Part shown: in pieces, positions 47,201 to 61,151 of the stretch
Position numbering within the stretch: position 1 is the first letter of the stretch
Layout of the letters: every line of letters starts with the position of its first letter
Origin: Asterias amurensis
Taxonomy: Eukaryota > Echinodermata > Asteroidea > Forcipulatida > Asteriidae
Direction: 5' to 3'
Assembly: GCF_032118995.1 (NCBI RefSeq)
Contig: NC_092656.1
Location: 20,108,965-20,172,964 of the forward strand
DNA: 64,000 nucleotides
The notes under the pieces: model-generated
Seen by the model: only the letters and a program-made list of their open reading frames with translations
Database searches by the model: none
Told to the model about the DNA's origin: nothing
Program-made: the position numbers and the translations under genes

Positions 47201-50200
47201 TACGGGAACTTATCGATGGCGGATATGATGGCAGTGAGGAATCGTTCAGCTACGGCACCAAGGCTCTTGACTGATTGCTCTATTCTCTCTAGTACCTCCT
47301 TGTGTTGTAAAGCTACCTCTGTAGGTACGTCGTACGGAAGCTTACTGTAGAAAGGAATCAAGCAAAACCAAGTCATAAAAAAGCTTTCACTTCTATGTTA
47401 AAGCCAGTGGACACTATTGGTAATTGTCAAAGACCAGTCTTCTCACTTGGCGTATCTCAACATATATGCATAAAATAACAAACCTGTGAAAATTTGAGCA
47501 CGATCGGTCGTCGGAGTTGCGAGATAACTATGAAAGAAAAAAACACCCTTGTCACACAAAGTTATGTGCTTTCAGATGCTTGACTTTGAGCTTTCAAGTT
47601 CTAAACTTGAGGTCTCAAAATCCAATTTGTTGAAAATTACTTCTTTCTCCAAAACTACGTCACTTCACAATGTTTTATACCATCAACCTCTCCCCAATAC
47701 TCGTTACCAAGTAAGGTTTTAATGCCAATAGTTATTTTAGGAATTACAAATAGTGTCCACTGCCTTTAAAAAAGAAATCGAGTGAATGAAATACCTCACT
47801 ATGGGTAACAAGAGTACCACTCGTGGCCACTGATGTGAGCTATCGAGTTAATTCAACTGCCACAAGGGGCACACGCTGACACCTATTGAAACAGGTTTAC
47901 CCACTTAACAGACAATATGGATGTAGGCATGGTCATCATCCACTAGGAGCCTGGCTGGTAGAGAAGAATGCACTACCTTCCCAACTTTTTACGAAGCAAT
48001 AAAGTCATGACGGGGTTTCGAACCAACACTCTGCTGCTGACAACACAATAGCTTGGGTGCAGTGAGCTAGACTACTATGCCTGATGTGAGCGCAGGATTT
48101 CCTGCTTCAGTAAGTGCCAATTCTTTACGGTAAACAGACCCATCAAATTGGGCCCTATTTGGCTGGTGTTAATGTTCAACTCGACCCCTATAAAGTTAAA
48201 CAAAATGATAAAACCACTAAACCCACTCCGCATCTTTATCCCTACCTTGCTTCACCAGTCTGTGACTCCATCTGATTAATCCATGCCTTGTAGACGTCTG
48301 TCGGGCTGGTGTTAATATTCATCTTCTTATCGTCCATCACGCCCTTCACTAGAGGCTGTAGGATGTCCCTCAGTGAACTCTGACCTTTGGTCCCCCTGGT
48401 AGGAGATAAATGTACAAGGATGATCAAAGAGAACAAATCTGTAATACAATAATAATATGTTAATCTGGAACGTTAATCCGGAGGTCGTCGGTTCAAGTCC
48501 TGCTCCAGTCAGTGTTTCTTTGTTCAAATCCAAACTTGTTGAAACTTACCTAGTCAGTTTCCCTTGTGACTTATTATTTAAAGGGAAGGTACATGTTTGG
48601 TAATTGTCAAAGACCAGTCTTCTCACTTGGTGTATCCCATCATAAGCATAAAATAACAAGCCTGTGAAAGTTTGGGCTCAATCGGTCATCGAAGTTGCGA
48701 GAAAATGATGAAAGAAAAAACACCCTTGTTGGACGAATTTGTGTGCTTTCAGATAGGAATAAAAGACTTCTAGCTAGAACTCTTTTATTATTTTAGTGAG
48801 AAATTACCTCTTTCTCAAAAACTACATTACTTCAGAGAGAGTCGTTTCCCACAATGTTTTGTACTATCAACAGCTCTCCAATGCTCGTTACCAAGTCAGT
48901 TTTTAAGTCAATATTTGTTTTGAGTAATTACCAAACGTGTACCATCCCTTTAATAATACATGCTAACATTGAAAATGGTTATAGAGCTAAACTGAGATTC
49001 AATATACATTTCAGTGTGACTTGAAAGCGCAAAGAACGATCACTGTGGAAAAATTGAAAGATGATAAAATGGAAAATTTCACAATAATGAATTTTAAAGC
49101 AAATATTCTACTTTAGGCCTGGAATTTCATCTTTGAGAGGCAAGGCCATTTTTATTATGCACTTCCATTAAAAAGTATATGAGATATATAAGAGGCACAA
49201 AGGTCAAGACAAGGGGCACAAAGGTCATGACCTCTGTGCCCTAAGTGTAATTCCAGGCCTTCTACTTTTGAGATCTAATTCAACAATATTTTTGCAAAAT
49301 GAAAGACAACTACTTTTGTCTATTAAAAGAAAGAACGAGGGAGTCAAAGATCATGCAAAGTTAAATTTCTGAAATATCATGCATTTCAAATGTCAAATGT
49401 GAACCAATGAAGACAGGCACCTCAAATGAGGTCGGTACAATACAAATGATGGGAAGATATATCTAAAAGAGACATAATGCTTGAACACAAGAGGGCGGTA
49501 GTCGGGATGGGAGTGGGGAGCAGAGCCATATATTGGGAAAGTTGCGACAACTTGCGATTAGAAACCATTTTGGGTCCAAAACGAATATGAATATTCCATC
49601 CTCTCTTTAATATGGTTAAGATTGAAATGAGCTGTAAGAAGCAATCACTAGCGGGTGACCACAGTGGTAAACTACATCGGGGCCTATATGAAAGCACAGT
49701 CATGCAGAGTACCAGTGATTCATACCTCCTTGTTCTGCATAAAGTTTAAACATTGGCAGCATTCCCGTATAACAGACAAGAGTTAACTGTTAGTAAATAC
49801 TGATCCCAAAAAACCACAACCCAGGGCTCAAGTTTCTTTTGAATAAGTTCAAATACGCATCACAAAAAAACTACTCTTTCATGACAATTTTCCTGGGTGT
49901 GTTTTGCGCATCAAACACTTTCTGGATCAGCTGCATAAGGGCCCTCACTGAGCATGTTTGGAGTAGTTTTTGTAATGCGCAAATGAGCATTTTTGACAAC
50001 TATTTCTCAGATTATTCTTTAATAAGCTTTCCAGTTTAAAACCACTTCCTAAGAAATTAGCAAGTACATTCGTGTAAATACAAAAAAAAACAACAATGTT
50101 GTAGATCTTGCTAAACAAATATTTATGTATCCTCTGTGACCGATATCCTGCTCATTTTTGCTGAACAGAAAGTTAAGCACTACTTACTGCTTGGGCAATG

Positions 50201-53200
50201 ACCTAGTGTTCCAAAAAGTCTCAGACTAAAAATAAAAGCCATAGTAGCTTGGTTTATAGGAGACTTTGGAGCGCTAGGTGGCAGCAGACTTACCAGGTAA
50301 ATGTCCATTGTTTACGTAGTTCTGAGCATGCGCGCATTACCAAGAACAATGGATTTTACCTGGTAAGTCTGCTGCCACCAAGCGTCCTGAAAGTCCCCTA
50401 TTGAAACATAGCTTGTCTAAACATCACAAGCCTAGAATCTAGCAATGGTTACAATTTGTGCTCGTTTCCCAAGCTGTCTTACCTGTTGAATGTGACCACC
50501 ATTTTGATGACCATAGGGCTTCCTGTCACAATCTCCATCATCTTGTCCACTTTAGAACTGTCGATACAAAACACAAACAGACAAGAGTCAGAGGAAGATA
50601 CATGATCAACACCTGGGCCCAATCTTACGGCTCTGCTTACCCCGAATAAGAACCATAGCGTGGTCTGGTTATAGAGCTTTTTTACTTTTTATCAGCAGTG
50701 CGCAGGAAGAGGGAAAGTTTCCAACTGCCATGAACAAATCAAGCTCATTTTCAACAGAACGAAAACTATCAGATTTGAGAAAACTTTCAGTAAAATTGTG
50801 GAAATCTCTTTTGAAGGATAGTGGTGTTCGCCGAGACGAATCAAGCAACAACTCATTTTCAACAAGGAAAAGATATATTTAGGCTGAAAAAAGTCAGATG
50901 TAGTTGCTGCGTCAAGGCTCGGTCCCACTGCAGCGATAACGAGAACGATCACAATGCAAAGAGAAGGCATTCTATTGGTTGAATTGCTCTGCACAGAATA
51001 AGCCTGAGCTTATTCAACCAATCAAGGGCGTATACTGATAACATTTTCGTTCTCGTTCTCGTTATCAAGCCTGTGTGACCGGGCTTTACGCTGTCTGTAG
51101 GTAAAGCTAAATCATTATCGGTGGTGAAGTTCTTTTTGTACAAATGATTGATATTCCAACACACAGAAGTCACCAATGCCAGTTCACCTACATGTATGCG
51201 CATCAGCCTACACAGGGAGACCCCTAGAAACATGTTTGTATCGATTTGATATGGACCAGATAAGGTGATAAGATCATAAACAGCATACAAATTAGAAAGG
51301 AAAAATCAGCACATTTGATAGCTAAGAATTATATACTTTACTTGATGACCACTGAAACTCAAGATTCAGAGAGGAAGGATACACAACTTACTTTCCCCCC
51401 TTTTTCCCAAACATGCAAGAGCAAAATGTGCTGCTCTTTCCCGGAAGATAAGAATTGAAAACATTCCAGCATGCAAACAACCACCAACACGCAACTTTGG
51501 TGGTGTCAAAATTAAACCAATTGGAGGCAATTACCTCCAGTGCCACTGTGAAGTATCAGGCCTGCTTTTTCAAATAGAGCCTTTTAAGCCCGGTTCATAC
51601 TTCCTGTGAATGCGATTGCGATACGAACGTTGACGTCACAAATTCGCAAGGAAATTCGCGCTGAGTTGAGTTGTGGGCAACTCTCTTGCGAATATCGCAG
51701 CGAAAGAGGAGTTGTGACGTCAAATTCACATCAAATTCGCATCGCATTCGCATTGGCAGGAAGTATGAACCTGGGTTTATAGTCAACATAGACCTTATCG
51801 CAAATACTAGGGCGCACGCGTAAAGCTTGGAATTAGGTGCATTGTGGTCTTGCTGGTATCCAAATTTGATCCATATATATCCCACAATGCACCCCATTCA
51901 ACAGTCTGGGCTTGCGCATTGGTATTTGCGATAAGGTCTATGCAAAATAACATACAGCTCACTTAAAACACATGCACAACCACAATACAATGTACTACAA
52001 ACACATGCACAACCACAATACACTGTACGACAAACACATGCACGACCACAGATATACATTTTACTTCAAACACATGCACAACCACAGATGTACATTTTAC
52101 TTCAAACACATGCACAACCACTTGTACATATACATTGTACTTCAAACACATGCACAACCACAGTGAAAGAGGAAGTTGCTGCAGGGTGGGGGGGGGGGGT
52201 GGGAGAAAACAGTTGCAGGTGAGAGTATTGTATTGTAGGGTAGGAGGACACCACTAAAAACACAGAAAGAGTTCAAGAAAACAATAATGTACATTTCCAG
52301 AACTTTTTTCCAGCGATTATAACATCATTATAAGCAGGATTGGGAATAACAAACTAGCTGACAATGAATGTCTAAAATGAAATCACATTAGGTTTGAAAA
52401 CTTCTTTACAGAAACCCCCCCCCCCCAGAAATAAAATCTAAAGGGAAACATAACGGAATGGATGGGAGGAAATCACAGTTAGCATTTGAAGCAGATTAGG
52501 TAACTTCATTGGGATGAACATCTCCGGTTATTTCTTAAAAACTAGAAGATTGGAATGAAAGTACACTTCCGAAACCCGATGTTATACAACTCCTTAAAGC
52601 ACTTAGCACTTTTAAAGGGTTAAGCTGGAAAGCATATAAAGCATTTATCCGCATGTTTATTAGTAAACCGAACACCACTATTACAAATTACTACAAGATG
52701 TACACACATGTGTGACCCTGCCCCCTAAAGATTAGGAATTTTCTTGGTGAGGGACCTTCGGGTGGGGACATTGTGTGAAAGTGCACCCGGGGTAACCGTG
52801 GGGTTATAAACTCCTGGGCCTCCCCCTGGGCCTCCCCAGGGCTGTGTTCGCCATGGGGGATAAGAGATACAGTGTGAAAAGGGTTAATGAGGTCTGAAAA
52901 ATGGATCCAGGGGTGGATTTCACAAAGAGTAAAGACTAGTCTTATCTCGAATTAGGACAAGTTACTCGTCCTAACTTAGGACTAGCCTTAAGTTTAATGG
53001 ATCCAGGGGTGGATTTCACAAAGAGTTAAGACTAGTCTTATCTCGAATTAGGACAAGTTACTCGTCCTAACTTAGGACTAACCTTAAGTTTTTAATAACT
53101 TCTAATAGTCCTAAGTTAAGACGATCTTTGTGAAAACGATCCCAGGGTAAATAGTAATATAGCTAGGAGCAAGTTCGAGTGCGCATATTTAGTCCACCAG

Positions 53201-56200
53201 TGGTCGACCACAGACTAGCAACGCACATGCGCAGTGACGTACTCACTCAAACGACTCGTTTGGTAGTCTAGTCAATCTTCCACCTTTGCGCTAAAGTGTC
53301 ACTGGCTCCCCTTTGCGCTAAACACATGTTAGAATGGAACATGCTGTTGGGACCAGTGAAGAAACCATGGGCTCGAGGCTGGTTCCAAATGGTCGACCAC
53401 AGAAGTCAACCAATGGTCGACCAGCCTGGGTTCGAGTCAAAATGGTCAACCTTTAGTTAACCATTGTGCACACTCGAACTTGCTCATGGGTGTTGAAAGC
53501 TCTTCTAATAGGTTATAGAAACATCAATGAAATCAATTTTGTGGGGCAGGGTCACATGGTATGTGCAATCTAAGCATGAAATTATTAATAAAGTATGACA
53601 GTATGTGTACATGTAGCCACTACTAGACGGGTTACTTCTTTGAATCTACAGCAACTAAAACAAAATAATTCACTGTAAAATGACCGGTTATACTTTCTGG
53701 GAAAGAGGTGATCCCTACTTACATCATCCTGCAGGGTAGAAGGTTGTCAATCCGTGATGGGAAGAAGCAAAAAAGAATTGAAGAATGACGAAGGAGCAAG
53801 AATGATTGGCAGTAGTAATATTGCAGTGACGTCGTGTAAAAAGAGGGCAACACAAGGTTGCAAATAAAATTAAAATAAAAAATAAGGAGCAAAATTCAGG
53901 GAAATCAAACTCAGAAAGCCAAGAACACCATGCATCACTTAATGAAAAAATAAATAATTTAAGATTGATTACAAAAAATATAAAAAATTGGACTGTAAGG
54001 GTTTTACATGTGTTCATTTTTGAATGAATTCCACAAAAAAGAAACAACACAGTTTGAAGAGTTATTTGTATATAACTTTGAGTTGAACAAACAAAATTAT
54101 TTTATACCCTGTCAGTTTCCCTTTTGGTTTATGACTGGATGAAATTTTGTTACAAAATAATAAAAATGAGTTATGTTAGCACATTTTATGCCACCCTCAA
54201 GGAATGGTCATTATAATATATTAGTTTTGACTGATTCTGACATTTATAATTCTGATAAGTACTGCAAATAAAAAATTGAGATCAGGATTTGAGATCAAAC
54301 AGAATCACAAAATTCCATTTGATTCAACCTGAAATAAAAATCATGTTGAACCACTGCACTAAATGAAATGGTTAAAGGCAGTGGACACTATTGGTAATAA
54401 CTCAAAATAATTTTTAGCATAAAACCTTTCTTGGTGACCAGAAATGGGGTGAGGTTGATGGTATAAAACATTGTGAGAATCGGCTCCCTCTGAAGTGCCA
54501 TAGTTTTTGAGAAAGAAGTAATTTTCCACGAATTTGATTTCGAGACCTCAGATTTAGAACTTGAGGTCTCGAAATCAACCATCTAAACGCACACAACTTC
54601 GTGTGACAAAGGGTGTTTTTTTCTTTCACTATTATCTCGCAAGTTGGATGACCGATTGAGCTCAAATTTTCACAGGCTTGTTATTTTATGCATATGTTGA
54701 GATACACCAACTGTGAAGGCTAGTCTTTGACAATTACCAATAGTGTCCACTGCCTTTGAACAAAATGCCATGCAATTAATGCAACAGTCATACCCAAGCC
54801 CCAAACCAAGATGTATTATTCCGCAACAAATAAGGTCAGGATACTATACTAAACTTGACTGCCTAGTAAGACAGACATAAAGCATTTACCCCAGTTCCAA
54901 GGGATGATCGATCTTCTTGCCAAGACATTTTTTCCCAGCATGAAATGCTGGCTCATAAGGCCACATAAAAAAAATTTCTTTAAAATGTTGATCGTCCTTT
55001 TTTTTTTGCGGATGGGGGAGGGAGGGATTATTATTTTTTTTTTTAAATAGTTTTGTGGACATGCCAAATATGAAATCAAGAATAAAGAAACCATCACAAT
55101 CACTATAAAACAGAGGGTTTGTGTGTTTTTTATGTTTTCAATAGTTTTGTCAAACAAATTTAACTCCTAGATGACATTTTCTGTAAACTATTTCAAACAA
55201 CTAAGCACAGTGTAGCCAAAGTAAATATTTAAAGTCACCTGGAAGCGGTATTTTTCCAAAATAAAGCTTTTGTCACTAATATATGTGTTTTGATGAGTGG
55301 AATGTGAATAAACAGTTAACTAAGGTTTTAAAAAATCGGTTCTTATGTTATTTACAAATTTAGGAGTAGACCCCGACCCAAGAGGGCGCTGTTCGTGACG
55401 TCAATCGAGGCAGACTTTGCCTGTAATGCGTAGAGTAAACACAATTGCAAAGTACATGTACGGACGAAGTCGTGAGTTTGTAAGTTTCAAAAAAAGAACA
55501 AATTGTTTTTTTTCCGACAATGCCGACCAGTTGTATTGCTGCTGAATGCAGAAAAACACTTTTTGAAATGTACCAACTCACGACTTGGACGTACATGTAC
55601 TTTGCACGTGTGTTTACTATACGCATTGCAGGCAAAGTCTGCCTCGATTGACGTCACAAAAGGGGTAGGCGGAGTCAGCCCCCAAACAACTTTATATATA
55701 TTTTAAACATATAAATCGTGACAAACAATTACTAAAAAAATTGTTTTATTGTTCTTAAGCATATACTCTTATGTTTGAAAGGAAAAAAATTCTATTTCCA
55801 GGTGACTTTAAAGAATTGTTCTTTGCCAACATGAATAAAAACCTTCTTTAAACATCTTTTCAAACCTGTACATTTTGAAAAAAAATATCAGCTGAAAAGG
55901 TTGTTTTTTTATGATTAAAAAAAAAAAAAAAAATGGGGTCGGGGGGTTTTGAACGGTTGGGCGGGGACGATCAACAATTTTTTTATTTATGTGGCCTAAC
56001 CCTAAAATTGGTTCTTTAAAAATGCTAGAATCTAGCAAAACTTAATCAGGCCTCCTTGCGCAAGGGACCAGATCGGGGGCACTTGGTGGGGTACAAACCT
56101 CCACCGGCTCCCATGAGAGTGTGCCTCCAGAACACCTTCTGGAATGGCTTCACCAATCCAGGTAGAATGTTCTCACAAAACTTTCTCACATTTGAGACGC

Positions 56201-59200
56201 TCCCTTCCTTAAACTTTCGCAGCTGAACATGTTAGGATCATACTGAGTGCCTTCAAGACTATTAGTCTAAAATCCGTTTGGTCTTTGATGCAGGGATGCC
56301 AGTGGCTCTTTCCTTCAGAGCCTGAAATTTTTTTTTGAAGGAAAAGGGGTCACCGCCCCCCCCCCCCCCCTCCCTCAGACCCCAAAAAATATAAAAAACA
56401 AAACAGCACTTTTTTAATAAAACATAAAGAAAAAGAACATTCTGACGGAGCGCCGGAAATATGGAGCGCTGGAAAAGTTTTTTTTTTTTTTTTTTTTTCC
56501 TTTTTCCGGCCAGATGAAACACAGAGTGCCGGAAAAAATCGGGGAAAATTTGAAAAAGCCGGAATTCCGGCAATAGCCGGAAAACTGACATCCCTGTTGA
56601 TGGTAGTTTACACAAACCCCATAATCAAAATCAGTTAAATCTGCCATGCCATTTTGAAAAACTTTGCTTTCCTTTATAGGAACACACATTCTTAAAGAAG
56701 ACACGATGCAAAAAGTAGGGGGGGGGTAATCTAGTTGCATGCAATGAATTGCAAGGCGTGCAAACAGGGTCAAAAGTCTTTATCTACAAGCAACAAAATA
56801 AAAGATGCTCATTCTCATATACTAAACAAATGCATATCGCTACACCAAGGCGTTGAGGCTATCTTTGTTCAAGCACTACTGCCTCAATCACTTTGTATAT
56901 TAAGTGGCGTTGAGGCTATCTTTGTTCCAGCACTACTGCCTCAAATCACTTTGTATATTAAGTGGCGTTGAGGCTATCTTTGTTCCAGCACTACTGCCTC
57001 AATCACTTTGTATATTAAGTGGTAGTGAGGCTATCTTTGTTCCAGCACTACTGCCTCAATCACTTCGTATATTAAGTGGCGTTGAGGCTATCTTTGTTCC
57101 AGCACTACTGCCTCAATCACTTTGTATATTAAGTGGCAGTGAGGCTATCTTTGTTCCAGCACTACTGCCTCAAATCGCTTTGTATATTAAGTGCTCCAGT
57201 GTGACCGAGGCATCTCTAAATGCAAGTAGGCATCTAATTGCTGCTGGTTTTATTATAAAAATTAAAAAAGGAATGATGACGAGATATGAACTTTGGAAGG
57301 ATATAAAATCACATTGCAAAGGTATTTGTGTGTGTGGAGGTGTAGTGTAACAATAACGAGCAATGGAAACACATATCAAAAATTGAAATCACACTATAAA
57401 ATTCACTTCGTAAAAAAAAAATTGTATGTAAGATTTTTTGTTTTAAACACAACCTCCACCTACTTTACTGACCTCTTGCACCATTTTGTGAGTCAATTCC
57501 CCCCTCCCCCGCAAAAAAAAAAAGGTGGAGAGAAAACCAAACTTACGTAATTTCTTCCTCCAACGCCGTCTTAAACAGCTTCAACATCAGGAATTCCTCT
57601 CGCTGATTGGCGGCGTAGTTATACAACGTCAAGATGACGGACTCCATAAACTTAGTGGTGCGACTCTGAGGCATGGCGAAGATAAGCTTGGCCAGGTAGT
57701 GTGGGTCGGTCTGAAGGAGGTAGAATAGATGCTGGTACGCTTCCAGCATCTCACGTTTCTCCTTACTCATGGCCTTCAGGCCGGAGGTGCGGCTCGACTC
57801 TGTGTTGTGTCGGAGCTTCTTACCGTGAGACACCACATCCTAGTGATTAACGCAGTAATGAAATTAAAATCACAATTTCAAATGGCAAACCAAGTATTGA
57901 TATTTGGTCTTTGGTGAAAAGTAGTAATTTTTTTTTTTTTAGTTCAAGGGGTGACCTACATGTACACATGGTGTAGACTCTAATAGACTCAAGGTAGGAA
58001 GAATCATGATTTCTGAAACAGACGGTTACACCTCCAACCAACTGTTTCACAAACAGTTACACCCTCAAAAATAACCCAAAAAACATGGGCTCAAAATGGT
58101 CATGGAGAAACTGGCAAGATATTCTTCCTACCTAAGTCTGTATAGGGTTTGAGGCTTTGCATGGCGAGGTACCAATAGATCAATTTGGTTTGCAGTAACA
58201 CCATGTGTGTATCCAATAGACTGTGCAAGTCTCGCGCGCACCGGAGCGAGAAAACACGACAACTGAAGAACTTAATTTTTTTATTAATCAAATCTTTGCT
58301 TAATTTTTTTCTTAATGCCGAATCTGAACAAAAATACCCATTAAAGCTTGTTAAATTAGTTTTAGCTTTTTAAACTAATACACAATTATCGGTTAAAGTC
58401 TATATATAGACAAGAGTAAAACTCTGGGACAAGGATGTTTAGTTGAAATGTTTTGAAACCCCTTTTGTAAATCTACGCCCGAATGTGAAACTACTGAAAG
58501 CTGGTTTATACGCGGACGCACGATGGTCGCAAGGGCGTTAGATAAACGCGTGACACATTTTAAAGAGGAAGCCGACGCCTAAGCGACCAATGAAAAGGCT
58601 TTCCACCCCGCGCGGCCAAAACAAGCGTCTGCGTAAGTTTCGTGATCGGAGATGGGCACAAATTCTTAATTTTTTACAAGTAACCTGACCTGAGGTCAAG
58701 TTTAAATATCGGTTTTTCTTCGTTATTATGTTGACTTTATTTTTACTTTTATATATGTTGTTAATTAGTATTACATTTTTAACAACATATGTCATTTTTA
58801 TGGTCATAAACTATATTAAACTAAAGTAATGGACGAAACAAAATCTCCCCAACGTAAAACTCCATAAGGTTGGGACCACAATGGTCCCGGAAGTTCAAAT
58901 CTGCGCGAGACTTGCACAGTCTATTGCTGTGTAGATTATGTTCTTTTGAGAACTTGATTTCTTATTTTTTTGTTGGCCCTCGTCAGTTTGCCTACCTGCA
59001 GCGTGATTCTGTTCTTGACCAGCAGGCCAATTTTGATGTCCATGACGTTCAGGTCGCTCTCCAATTGCTGGTTGGATCGGATCTTCTTCACCACCTTCTC
59101 ACGAAGCTCTTGGAGTTCTGTCAACAAATTCACATCACAATTACAATATTATAAAAAGGTTTCACTTTTCATGTTTTTTTTTCAGACTAAAAATTGTTCT

Positions 59201-61119
59201 ACTTAAACTAAAAATGTTCTACTTACCAAGTTCTTCATTCAAGTCTCTTTCATTCCTTTCCAGGAGGTGAACAAACTTTGCCACTACACTGACAGGAGGA
59301 TGGTCCGACTTAACTGTAGAAGGAACAAGAAAAATATGGATCAGTGCATAAGCTTTTAGGAAAATAAACACCCCAAACTAGTTGAGCGTCCACGCCTGCT
59401 TGGGGTTTTTTTTCGGCCTCAAAAACGAAAAGAGGATACATTTTAAAGATCTCAGACAACAACATTTTTGGGAGAAAAATAGCCCAGCTGGTTGTCCAAG
59501 TGTGTCGACTGGCCATTAAAAAAAAACAACTCCACTTTTCCTCTTTTTTTTTTTGCCTTATAGTCAATTTTTAATAACATAAAAAAAAATCACTGTGTTT
59601 CCTTTTCAAATTCCATGTACTAAATGTCAATTATCTCTACAGCATGCTCAGATGAAAGAAAGAAACTTACTGAGTGTGAAATAATCATTCCTGGCTTTGT
59701 TGGATCTCCAGAATGTTTGCATCTTCACCACAGAGTCAACCTACAACAAAGAAATCAGGACAAAGAAACCAATTTAAAGGTTTTAGAGGGGGATTTGAAC
59801 CTGCGACCTCTAGGGTTTATGTGCTGGTGCTCTGCCGACTGAGCTGATGAGACCTATGATGGCAGCATTCCGATCCAAAGTACCAAGACAACATTGTGGG
59901 TGTTTAAATTCAGTCAAAAATTGTAACAATACTGATTTATACCAATTTCATGCAATAACAGATCAAGTGAGTAAAACAGTTTTGGGTTGCACAAAGACAA
60001 AAAATACTGGAGCAGGCGACCTCTGAATTAACGTGCGCCTGCTTCCTCCTCTTTAGCCTTTTGTTAGTGGTCTGCCTATTTCATCAATAACTTTGTTCAG
60101 GGTGCCAGTCAGAAGCCATTCATCCTGTAACTGCTGTAGAGCCAGGGATAACACCCAAGTTTATCCAATTAGTTTGCCCTGTGGTTTATCACTTGATATG
60201 CGAGTTAAACTTACATTTTTCTTGAAGAAGTTGAGTCTTCCTTGGAATTTCTTCTGGTCGGCGTGCATCCGCGCGTAGGATTGCAACTACAAAATTTGAA
60301 AAAAAGAGATTGTTAAACTGCATTTATGGAAACTTAAACCATCATTTTCAAAAATCATCTAATCTTCTGGATGGAGGGAAACATGCACCAGGCAAGGAGT
60401 GCCAAAGAGATGCAGTTCAGAGAATTAAGGTAACAGTGTAGTAAAACCCTCATCTTGACCGATCCTTTACAACAAAGAATGGTGCTCCTTACTTTGACTG
60501 CGGTTTCTTCTTGACCGTTGAGGAAGTCCAATCTTTCCTTGTAAGCATGCCTCTGTCGGAAGCCCTTGAGCCAGCTCTGATGAAGATAAAAAAACAAAAC
60601 AAGAAAGATCAATCAAGGGACATTCCGCCATAAGAAATACTAGCTTCACACTAACTACACAGTTCCAATATTGCATATCATTCTCTAGGAGCCGGCCGTC
60701 GATTTCACAAAGAGTTAGGACTCGTCTTATCTCGAGTTACTAGGACGAGTGACTCGTCCTAACTTAGAATTAATCTTAAGGTCTGCATACTACAGCGCAG
60801 GGTTGGGACTCATCCTCGATCCTAAGATTAGTCTTAAGTTAGGAAGAGTTTTGTGAAATCGACGGCTGGTTGGTAGAGCAGAATGCACTACCTTACCAAC
60901 TTTTTACGAAGCAGTAATGGTTAAGTGCCTTGCTCAAGGGCACAAGTGTCATGACCAGGATTCGAACCCACACTCTGCAGCTGACTCCAGAGATTGGGCT
61001 AGACGAACTAGATCACTCAACCACAAGACGCCACATTATAAACATTCATACTACTATTCATTCCTTGGTTGTCTGCGCCTTGAACACCCAGCAGGGTGGA
61101 TATGTGCGCATTACAAGTC

Positions 61120-61151
<32 letters not shown>

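Larger units (their letters stand above)
52706..53561. mobile_element. Composite element with TGTGACCCTGCCCC inverted ends
   Basis: TGTGACCCTGCCCCC at 52710 and GGGGCAGGGTCACA at the right end define an 850-bp unit. Inside lie two tandem GTCCTAA foldbacks (52911-53143) and a second element (53166-53488). Confidence 0.8.
50558..57546. other. IQGAP1: 7-kb IQGAP intron with nested transposons
   Basis: The largest intron of the gene in this window. It contains at least nine repeat units: foldbacks at 50920-51092, 51591-51778, 51788-51942, 52706-53561 (itself composite), 54376-54755, 54957-55996 (with 55233-55807 inside), 56291-56596, plus tandem arrays at 51963-52163 and 56850-57193. No gene of its own recognised. 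Confidence 0.85.

Noticed and set aside
51963..52166. His/Asn-rich and Val-rich open frames on both strands
   Set aside because: By-products of the 37-bp tandem array.
56904..57350. 148-codon repetitive open frame
   Set aside because: Produced by a 57-bp tandem repeat; unit length variants shift frame and there is no start context.
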